The notes under the pieces are model-generated. The model saw only the letters and a list, made by a program, of their open reading frames with translations. It was not told where the DNA came from and ran no database searches. Shown piece after piece: positions 33,496 to 38,914 of a DNA stretch of 38,914 nucleotides; the stretch's first letter is position 1, and every line of letters starts with the position of its first letter. A program made the translations under genes and the position numbers. Origin of the DNA: Ruminococcaceae bacterium UBA1734 (GTDB lineage Bacteria > Bacillota > Clostridia > Oscillospirales > Acutalibacteraceae); the NCBI GenBank assembly GCA_002315765.1, contig DCIE01000003.1, positions 1 to 38,914 on the forward strand. The letters run 5' to 3'.

Positions 33496-34809
33496 ATGAA
33501 TTATACAAAAGAAAATAAAAAAAAGGTAACCGAACTTGCAAGAAAGAAAATTCCCGAGTCGAATATTATAGTATCACAAATTTTGCTTGTTTTTTCTACT
33601 GTCAGTTTTTTGCTTTGGATGTTTTATAAATTCGGTATTTTGGCATCAAAGGGGAGTTTCGTAGATATAACGACACTGGCAACCTCATTTATCTTTGTAA
33701 TTGTCAGCGTAATTTGTCTGCTTAAAAAAGGAAAAGGAATTGCTTTTAAATATATTTTCATATTACTTCTTTCTTTTTTTTGGCTTCAACTTGATATTAT
33801 GAGTGGATATAAGAGTAAACTTCTGTTAACCATTTTGATTATTGTATCCCTTAGATACTACAATAGAAAATTTATTGTATTTACATATATTTCCTGCCTT
33901 TTTTCCCTTTTGGCATCGGTTTGGTGCAACGCTTTTTTATACACCAAAATCAAACTCATCGACCTAAATTTAGTGTTTTTTAATAAAACCTATACCGTAA
34001 AGCTAAACGGATTTATTACAGACGGTATCATTAATCTTAAACCCGATTCTTATAGTATATTTTCCAACGGTTTTAAGTTGGTCTTTATTCCAAATATGGT
34101 GTTTTTAACCGGCATAACCGTTCTTGCTATTCGTTTTATGAGATACAACCTGATTTATATGCTGAAGGCTGAAGAAATGGCAACGCTTGAGGCAAACCAA
34201 AGGCTCGAATTGTCCGATATGAAAACCAAGGTTATGCTTTCTCAGGTTAAGCCGCATTTTATTTATAACACCCTTTCTTCCATAGCCCTTCTATGCAAAA
34301 AGGATTCGGACAGGGCTAAAAAATTAACCCTTAATTTTTCCGAATATTTGAGAAACAACCTTGACACCTTAAACAGCAGTGAAAATTCCGTTTGTTCTTT
34401 CAGCGAAGAACTTGAGCATATTAAATGCTATTTGGAAATTGAACTTGTAAGATTTGAGGATAGGCTGAATGTAGAATATGATATAAGGGTTTCGGATTTT
34501 CCCGTACCGACACTGTCAATTCAGCCTATTGTGGAAAATGCCGTAAAGCACGGCGTTTCGGAAAAGGTCAAAGGCGGAACGGTAAAAATATCAAGCGAAG
34601 AAACAGAAGATTATTATGTTATAACCGTAACCGACGACGGTGTGGGATTTGATAAAAACACAATAGAAAATGACCAAAAAGAACATATCGGTATATCCAA
34701 TATAAGCAAACGAATCGACCTTTTTGGGGGAACATTCACCATTGAAAGCACCATAGGTGTTGGTACAAAGGCTGTTGTGTTAATACCGAAAACGGAGGTA
34801 ATACTATGA
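33496..34809 (+). CDS. Sensor histidine kinase, LytS/YesM-type
   Basis: 437 residues. The N-terminal 215 residues hold about five or six membrane helices and only short loops, so the signal is probably sensed in or at the membrane. A coiled linker (about 220-245, EEMATLEANQRLELSDMKTK) leads to a His_kinase domain of the LytS/YesM class with the phosphoacceptor His in LSQVKPHFIYNTL (about 253). The ATPase part has the N-box IVENAVKHGV (about 350) and VTDDGVGFD (about 380). It overlaps the response regulator gene by 4 bp. It follows the maltodextrin operon behind its own promoter; a role in sugar or wall sensing is only suggested by position. Confidence 0.92.
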   Translation: MNYTKENKKKVTELARKKIPESNIIVSQILLVFSTVSFLLWMFYKFGILASKGSFVDITTLATSFIFVIVSVICLLKKGKGIAFKYIFILLLSFFWLQLDIMSGYKSKLLLTILIIVSLRYYNRKFIVFTYISCLFSLLASVWCNAFLYTKIKLIDLNLVFFNKTYTVKLNGFITDGIINLKPDSYSIFSNGFKLVFIPNMVFLTGITVLAIRFMRYNLIYMLKAEEMATLEANQRLELSDMKTKVMLSQVKPHFIYNTLSSIALLCKKDSDRAKKLTLNFSEYLRNNLDTLNSSENSVCSFSEELEHIKCYLEIELVRFEDRLNVEYDIRVSDFPVPTLSIQPIVENAVKHGVSEKVKGGTVKISSEETEDYYVITVTDDGVGFDKNTIENDQKEHIGISNISKRIDLFGGTFTIESTIGVGTKAVVLIPKTEVIL

Positions 34810-35582
34810 TTATTTATGCTGCGGACGACGAAAAATTTGCGTTGGAATTATTAGAAGAAGCCATAATAGAGGCTATTCCGGGTGCCGAACCTGTTTGTTT
34901 TCGTGAATCAGAAGAGCTTTTAAACACAGCTGTAAATACCCCTCCCGACATTGTTTTTTTGGACATTAAAATGCCGGGATTGAACGGCATTCAGGTTGCC
35001 GAAAAACTAAATGAAATTTCAAAAACCGTAAAAATTGTTTTTGTTACGGGTTATTCCGAGTTTGCAAACCGAGCATTCGATGTTTATGCATCAGGATATT
35101 TGATGAAGCCTTGCAGTGCAAAAAATATTAAGGCATTAATGGAAAAAATATCGCTTCCAAATGAGGATAAAAAAGATATTTTCGTTAAAACTTTCGGAAA
35201 TTTCGATATTTATTATAAAGGTAATCCCATTATTTTCCGTTCAAAACAGGCAAAGGAGCTTCTTGCTTATCTTGTAGACCGAAACGGAGCCCATGTTTCA
35301 AGACAAGAAGCGGCCGCTGTTCTTTTTGAAGACGATTTTTCCCGTGGGGTACAAAGCCGTCTTTCCCAACTGTCGGCTTCTCTAAGAGAAGATTTGGAAA
35401 AGGCCGGTGTTAAAAACTTCTTCTTTTCGGAAAGAGGCTATCATGTGAATTTATCAATCGCCGAGTGCGATTTAACCGAATATTTAAAGGGCAATTCAAA
35501 ATATATTTATTTAGACGAATATATGGAACAGTATTCTTTCGGGGAATTCAGGAAAGCTTCACTTTCCGACCTGAAAAGATAA
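34806..35582 (+). CDS. Response regulator with winged-helix (SARP/OmpR-like) output domain
   Basis: 258 residues. The receiver domain (1-118) has the acidic pair in YAADDE, the phosphoacceptor Asp in VFLDIKMPG (about 57), Thr in FVTGYSE and Lys in YLMKPCS. The C-terminal part (about 130-258) is a winged helix of the kind found in SARP-type activators (VKTFGNFDIYYKGNPI, SKQAKELLAYLVDRNGAHVS, RLSQLSASLREDL, ERGYHVN). LytS/YesM-type kinases usually pair with LytTR or AraC-type regulators, so this output domain is a less common partner. It is the likely phospho-target of the kinase just upstream. Confidence 0.88.
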   Translation: MIIYAADDEKFALELLEEAIIEAIPGAEPVCFRESEELLNTAVNTPPDIVFLDIKMPGLNGIQVAEKLNEISKTVKIVFVTGYSEFANRAFDVYASGYLMKPCSAKNIKALMEKISLPNEDKKDIFVKTFGNFDIYYKGNPIIFRSKQAKELLAYLVDRNGAHVSRQEAAAVLFEDDFSRGVQSRLSQLSASLREDLEKAGVKNFFFSERGYHVNLSIAECDLTEYLKGNSKYIYLDEYMEQYSFGEFRKASLSDLKR

Positions 35583-35602
35583 ACATCAGCGAAACACTGT
35601 CA

Positions 35603-35611
35603 TGATATAAT
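35603..35611 (+). promoter_or_regulatory. Extended -10 promoter candidate before the pseudo-receiver
   Basis: TGATATAAT: a perfect TATAAT with the TGN extension, 40 bp before the TTG start of the next gene. No clear -35 box lies 17 bp upstream. It could give that small gene separate expression. Confidence 0.4.
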
Positions 35612-35654
35612 GCTCTCGTTAAATTTATGCAACAAAGTTTCGGAGGAAAGACTT

Positions 35655-36023
35655 TTGACTATTTATGCGGTTGACAGTGATTTTTATGTATTGAAAGAAT
35701 ACGAGAAAAAATTAGAAAAAATGTGTCGCAACGGTACTGTAAAACTTTTTACCAACAATTTAAAAATATGGCAGGCATGCCAAAGCAAAACTCCGGATTT
35801 GGTTTTTGTTGAGGATGATTGTTGCGGTTGCAGACCGTTTATTGAAAAATTGCACAGCAAAAGCCCTAATACAAAGATTGTTTTGGCAATAAAAAGCAAT
35901 GTTTTGGACCCTAAAATGATTAATTATAACCTATCGGGAGTAATCAGCAAACCTCTTAACGATGAGCAAATTAAAAAACATATCGGTGATGTAAAGAATT
36001 TTGTCAGAAAAAAAGCAAATTAA
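35655..36023 (+). CDS. Stand-alone degenerate receiver domain protein
   Basis: I place the start at TTG 35655, with GGAGG 8 nt upstream. The product (122 residues) then begins MTIYAVDSD, exactly like the full response regulator before it (MIIYAADDE); an ATG at 35610 has no ribosome binding site. It is a lone receiver fold, with no output domain. Compared with its neighbour, VFLDIKMPG becomes VFVEDDCCG, so Glu stands where the phosphorylated Asp should be. The Thr of FVTGYSE also appears lost (VLAIKSN), while Lys is kept in GVISKPLN. It probably cannot be phosphorylated, or mimics the active state, and may bind the kinase or regulator. The homology is my alignment by eye. Confidence 0.75.
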   Translation: MTIYAVDSDFYVLKEYEKKLEKMCRNGTVKLFTNNLKIWQACQSKTPDLVFVEDDCCGCRPFIEKLHSKSPNTKIVLAIKSNVLDPKMINYNLSGVISKPLNDEQIKKHIGDVKNFVRKKAN

Positions 36024-36055
36024 TAAATGTTTCCACCGAAAAAGCACGGCATATT

Positions 36056-36091
36056 AAAAGACAAGCAACCGTTAGGAAGCTTGTCTTTTTT
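36056..36091. terminator. Bidirectional intrinsic terminator
   Basis: AAAAGACAAGC (36056-36066) pairs with GCTTGTCTTTT (36079-36089), with a T-run after it. It ends the two-component operon on the plus strand and overlaps the stop codon of the convergent gene at 36090-36776. Confidence 0.88.
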
Positions 36092-36776
36092 ACTCAATTG
36101 GTATGCACTTTTGAAAAACACAGGTATGGTGGTCGGTTATTTGCTTATCAAAATGCATAGAGCCGAAAAACCACTGCTTATACTTAACCGAACGGCTAAG
36201 TTCTTCAAAATATCCGTTTATCTTATTCACACGGTCGGCATCTCCGTTTCTTAAGAGAATGGCACTTTTAACAAGCGAGGGTGGTTCGTGGGTTATCATA
36301 TAGTCAACCATACACCCGGCATCATCAAGTATTCTTGCGCCGTCCGCCATCTCGTTTGGCGTAGGCTCTTCCTCTCGCCACCACAGTCCCGTGGGAACTC
36401 TCATATCCTTGTCAATACTTTCTCCGCCTCCGAAGGTAAAAAAAGTATGGTTTTCGATGTTAAAAATCTGTCCTCGCATAAGGTGCAAAAGATTTCCCTT
36501 AATTCTATGAACCTTTCCGCCCTTCCAAACCGTAACTCTTGAACGGTTTATGGTATCAAGATTATCGTGGGTGCCTTCAACAAAAGCCGTTACAAATTTT
36601 CGGGTTGATAAATACTTTATTACCTTTTTTTCTAAATCCGAGCCGTCAAAAATATATCCGAAATCTCCGCAAACAATAAGAGTATCGCCCTTTTTAAGCT
36701 TTCTGAACTCTTTGCTGTAAAGGCGTTCTATGTCGCCGTGCATATCCCCTGTAATATATACCGTAAAATCACCCAC
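36090..36776 (-). CDS. Metallophosphoesterase-like protein with altered motifs
   Basis: 228 residues. The calcineurin-like fold is shown by ITGDMHGDIE (residues about 9-18), VCGDFGYIFD, FVEGTHDN, LMRGQIFNI, FFTFGGGESID, MITHEPP and WFFGSMHFDKQITD. Two signatures differ from the family norm: GNH[E/D] is GTHD, and GHxH is GSMH, so two conserved positions of the metal and phosphate site are changed. It starts at GTG 36776, the only credible start, with no clear ribosome binding site; the promoter predicts a leader of only about 12 nt. It may be a phosphatase with changed activity, or a pseudoenzyme. It is convergent with the two-component operon. Confidence 0.85.
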   Translation of the reverse strand: MGDFTVYITGDMHGDIERLYSKEFRKLKKGDTLIVCGDFGYIFDGSDLEKKVIKYLSTRKFVTAFVEGTHDNLDTINRSRVTVWKGGKVHRIKGNLLHLMRGQIFNIENHTFFTFGGGESIDKDMRVPTGLWWREEEPTPNEMADGARILDDAGCMVDYMITHEPPSLVKSAILLRNGDADRVNKINGYFEELSRSVKYKQWFFGSMHFDKQITDHHTCVFQKCIPIE

Positions 36777-36794
36777 TCGAAAAAAACTAATATT

Positions 36795-36823
36795 ATTGTA
36801 TTTTGATACTTTAATTTTGTCAA
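36795..36823 (-). promoter_or_regulatory. Sigma-A promoter of the metallophosphoesterase gene
   Basis: On the minus strand a perfect TTGACA (36823-36818) and TACAAT (36800-36795) with a 17-bp spacer. The plus-strand carboxypeptidase gene has its own perfect TATAAT at 36833-36838 but only a poor -35 box, so the two promoters lie back to back within about 45 bp. Confidence 0.8.
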
Positions 36824-36858
36824 TAGTTATTGTATAATAGTTTTATAAAAAATAAGGA

Positions 36859-38205
36859 ATGGTCATAATTATGGTTAAAAAATCGCTTTGTTTTATTTTG
36901 TGTTTGGTTGTGCTGTCGTTAAGCATTTTTGTTCCGGTTTCGGCATACGAGCCTACCGGATTTTCGGTTACGGCAAAATCGGCACTTTTAGCCTCCTTGG
37001 ATACCGGAGAAATTTTATACTCTAAAAATCCCGCACAAAAGGTTTATCCTGCATCCATAACAAAAATTATGACTGTTTTACTTATGCTTCAAAGCGATAA
37101 GTACAATCCTGACCAAGCCATAGAAATGACTACCGAGGTTTTAAAGATAATCAGCGGAACGGGAAGCAGTGTTTCAAATTTAAAAGCCGGAGATAAGATA
37201 ACCCAACTTGATTTGGCATATATGATATTAATGGCATCCTTTGGCGATTGCGCATATTTAGCGGCCATATATTACGGCGGAAGCGTGGAAAATTTCGTTA
37301 AAATGATGAACGACAAGGCTCAAAGCATAGGTCTTCAAAATACCCATTACGAAAACCCCGTAGGACTTCACAGTCCCGAAAACTATACCACCGCTGAGGA
37401 CACCCTTAAACTTACAAGTTTAGCGCTTAAAGACAGCACCTTCAAAACAATATGCGAAACCACAAGATATTCCTTTAAAATCATAGGAACATCAAGGGAA
37501 AGAACCATATCCACCACGATTTTTCTTCAGGACAATACAACAAATTACTATTACACCTATGCAAAAGGTGTAAAAACAGGATATACCGATGAAGCAGGAA
37601 GATGTCTTGTTTCCACCGCATCATACAACGGATATAATTATATTTGTGTTCTTTTCGGTTGTCCCGTTGACCCGTATAAAAGACATGAGTTTGTAGACAG
37701 CAAAGAGCTTTACCGTTGGGCATTTAACACCTTTGAATACAAAGAAGCGGCAAACAACAAAAATCCCGTTTGCGAAATTGATGTAAATCTTTCTTTGGAA
37801 AAGGACTTCACTCCCCTTTATATCGAGAAGAATTTTATGACCGTGCTTCCGAAAAATGCCGATGAGTCCACTATATCCATAGAGCCGATTTTAAAAAGCA
37901 AATCGGTAGATGCACCTATAAAAAAAGGCGATGTTTTAGGCAAAGCCAATATTATATTCGCCGAAAAAACCATTGGTACGGTTAATCTTGTTGCAGGAGA
38001 AAACATAAACAGAAGCACCATGCTTTTTGTTGTTGATAAGGTTAAGAATTTCTTGATTTCCAAATATATGATTGGTGTTTACGCAGTTGTAGCATTGGTA
38101 TTGCTGCTTTTCGTAATTGCCGTAATAAGGCTGAATAAAGGAAGAAAGTCTAAAAGAAAGGTCAAATATATTCCTTATAAGGGAGAGGACCACAGTCGTA
38201 GATAA
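36859..38205 (+). CDS. D-alanyl-D-alanine carboxypeptidase, DacF-like (peptidase S11)
   Basis: 448 residues; an ATG at 36871 is also possible (AAGGA 11 nt upstream). The signal peptide ends near residue 29 (VPVSA). The S11 domain (about 35-270) removes the terminal D-Ala from peptidoglycan stem peptides. The nucleophile Ser and Lys are in PASITKIM (about 72), and the third motif is in GVKTGYTDEAGR (about 240). The second motif, normally SxN (as in SGND), reads SFGD at about 136, so Asn is replaced by Gly. The C-terminal domain (about 290-395) is followed by a membrane anchor helix (about 400-425) and a basic tail. It ends before a bidirectional terminator. No operon partner is present. Confidence 0.9.
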   Translation: MVIIMVKKSLCFILCLVVLSLSIFVPVSAYEPTGFSVTAKSALLASLDTGEILYSKNPAQKVYPASITKIMTVLLMLQSDKYNPDQAIEMTTEVLKIISGTGSSVSNLKAGDKITQLDLAYMILMASFGDCAYLAAIYYGGSVENFVKMMNDKAQSIGLQNTHYENPVGLHSPENYTTAEDTLKLTSLALKDSTFKTICETTRYSFKIIGTSRERTISTTIFLQDNTTNYYYTYAKGVKTGYTDEAGRCLVSTASYNGYNYICVLFGCPVDPYKRHEFVDSKELYRWAFNTFEYKEAANNKNPVCEIDVNLSLEKDFTPLYIEKNFMTVLPKNADESTISIEPILKSKSVDAPIKKGDVLGKANIIFAEKTIGTVNLVAGENINRSTMLFVVDKVKNFLISKYMIGVYAVVALVLLLFVIAVIRLNKGRKSKRKVKYIPYKGEDHSRR

Positions 38206-38215
38206 TCCAAAAAAA

Positions 38216-38244
38216 TTGACAAAAATCAAAGAATGTGATATAAT
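38216..38244 (+). promoter_or_regulatory. Perfect-consensus sigma-A promoter pointing through the tRNA gene
   Basis: TTGACA (38216-38221), 17-bp spacer, TATAAT (38239-38244), with TG just before the -10 box. This is an ideal promoter. Its start at about 38251 lies inside the hairpin at 38248-38288, and the transcript would cross the tRNA-Thr gene in antisense and reach the XRE gene at 38426. Confidence 0.8.
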
Positions 38245-38247
38245 AAT

Positions 38248-38288
38248 AAAAGAATCATGAAAAGCAATTTGCAATTCACGATTCTTTT
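38248..38288. terminator. Bidirectional terminator-like hairpin
   Basis: AAAAGAATCATGAA (38248-38261) pairs with TTCACGATTCTTTT (38275-38288) over 14 bp with one weak pair. T-runs on both sides are short. It can end the tRNA transcript (minus) and perhaps a short transcript from the promoter at 38216-38244. Confidence 0.7.
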
Positions 38289-38289
38289 A

Positions 38290-38365
38290 TGGAGCTGAAG
38301 ATGGGACTCGAACCCACGATCTGCTGATTACGAATCAGCTGCTCTACCATCTGAGCCACTTCAGC
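38290..38365 (-). tRNA. tRNA-Thr (anticodon CGU), CCA encoded
   Basis: 76 nt on the minus strand, starting GCTGAAG and ending in CCA. The acceptor stem GCTGAAG/CTTCAGC is perfect. The anticodon stem GCTGA/TCAGC encloses the loop TTCGTAA, so the anticodon is CGU, reading ACG (Thr). The T-arm has GTGGGTTCGAGTCCCAT. The normal D-arm pattern GCTCAGATGGTAGAGC is present. Confidence 0.96.
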
Positions 38366-38376
38366 AAGTACCAAAT

Positions 38377-38405
38377 ATTATACAATTTATTTTAGTTTAA
38401 GTCAA
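38377..38405 (-). promoter_or_regulatory. Sigma-A promoter of tRNA-Thr
   Basis: On the minus strand TTGACT (38405-38400), 17-bp spacer, perfect TATAAT (38382-38377). The start is predicted about 5 nt before the mature tRNA. Confidence 0.85.
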
Positions 38406-38425
38406 GTGTTATTTAGGAGAACATT

Positions 38426-38824
38426 ATGGAAAGAGAAAACAATATTTCGGTAAATCAGCGAATTGCGGGTTACAGAAAACTTGCAGGTTTTACCCAAGCC
38501 CAAGCCGCAGAGCTTCTTGATTTAAAAAGGAACACCTATGCTCGAATGGAAAAGCACGGAAATCCTTCTCCCGAAATGCTGAAAAAGCTTTCGGAGCTTT
38601 ACAGAGTTTCGGTTTCCGATTTGCTTTACGGTTCCGATTCTATCGAAAGTATAAGGCAAAATATTCCCCCTCTTGTTTTTGAGCAACCGTCATACAGCGA
38701 CCTTTTACCCCTTTCAAATCTCGAAACAAATGCTATACGGATTTTTCGTAATCTTTCAAAGGAAAATGCAAAAAAAATCGTGGACTGTTTTAATGAGATT
38801 TATGCTCAGGACAAAGGAAAGTAA
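38426..38824 (+). CDS. XRE-family helix-turn-helix regulator
   Basis: 132 residues, ATG 38426 behind AGGAGA. The N-terminal HTH_3 domain (about 8-65) shows RIAGYRKLAGFTQAQAAELL, LKRNTYARMEKHGNPSPEML and LSELYRVSVSDLLYG, the usual five-helix fold. The C-terminal half (about 70-132) holds one predicted helix pair (LSKENAKKIVDCFNEI) and no known ligand domain. It probably acts as a DNA-binding repressor; the target is unknown. No promoter of its own is seen in the 60 bp before it apart from the strong one at 38216-38244, beyond the tRNA. The 90 bp after it contain no gene. Confidence 0.9.
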   Translation: MERENNISVNQRIAGYRKLAGFTQAQAAELLDLKRNTYARMEKHGNPSPEMLKKLSELYRVSVSDLLYGSDSIESIRQNIPPLVFEQPSYSDLLPLSNLETNAIRIFRNLSKENAKKIVDCFNEIYAQDKGK

Positions 38825-38914
38825 AAAATCTTCCTTTACCCTATGTTCTCAAAAAACTATTTAAGAACTTTAGAATATACAAACAAGACTATAAAGGCTC
38901 TATAATAAATGTTG

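Noticed and set aside
33496..36023. Two-component genes considered as part of the maltodextrin operon
   Set aside because: A strong terminator (33389-33432) and a separate promoter (33441-33469) split them from malQ.

Overview
The window reads as chromosomal DNA of an anaerobic, low-GC Gram-positive bacterium of the class Clostridia, most likely a gut or rumen Oscillospirales/Ruminococcaceae-type organism. This rests on dockerin-like EF-hands, thick-wall style lipoproteins, many carbohydrate ABC importers without their own ATPases, a YtrA-type GntR/ABC operon, a sporulator-type D,D-carboxypeptidase, and AT-rich intergenic DNA with classical sigma-A promoters. The genus cannot be fixed from sequence reading alone.

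Region A (1-22115, minus strand) looks like one long polysaccharide-utilisation operon read right to left. A strong promoter at 22086-22114 precedes a MalG-type permease, a lipoprotein solute-binding protein with an acidic linker, a lipoprotein beta-helix protein, a 1823-residue secreted protein (about seven tandem beta-sandwich modules, a one-repeat dockerin-like loop and a beta-helix), a beta-helix protein with no signal peptide, a 940-residue solute-binding protein with two N-terminal binding-type modules, MalF- and MalG-type permeases, an NHL/TPR/Yip1 membrane protein, a DUF5696-like lipoprotein, another MalF-type permease, and the start of a further secreted protein cut by the window edge. 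The striking point is three homologous beta-helix proteins addressed to three places: released outside, tethered to the membrane, and inside the cell. With two sets of importers this suggests stepwise breakdown of one complex glycan.

Region B (22115-25061) is the divergent partner. A 490-bp control region holds two promoters and two sets of repeats. A leader with a possible attenuator precedes an 835-residue exported protein joining an Ig-like domain, a one-repeat dockerin-like loop, a phage-tail-like segment and an endonuclease/exonuclease/phosphatase (EEP) domain.

Region C (25080-28823, minus) is a GntR(YtrA)-ABC ATPase-ABC permease-amidase operon. Its promoter is overlaid by a perfect 8-bp-arm inverted repeat, very probably the repressor's own operator. 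Region D (28897-33432, plus) is a maltodextrin-type import operon: solute-binding protein, two permeases and 4-alpha-glucanotransferase, ending at a strong terminator. No transport ATPase for any sugar importer lies in the window, so a shared MsmX/UgpC-type ATPase elsewhere is expected.

Region E (33441-36091, plus) is a LytS/YesM-type histidine kinase, a response regulator with a winged-helix output domain, and a stand-alone receiver-like protein whose phosphoacceptor Asp appears replaced by Glu. Region F (36090-38914) has a metallophosphoesterase-like gene with altered metal motifs (minus), a DacF-like carboxypeptidase with an altered SxN motif (plus), a tRNA-Thr(CGU) (minus) and an XRE regulator (plus). 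A perfect-consensus promoter is oriented so that its transcript would run antisense across the tRNA gene into the XRE gene.
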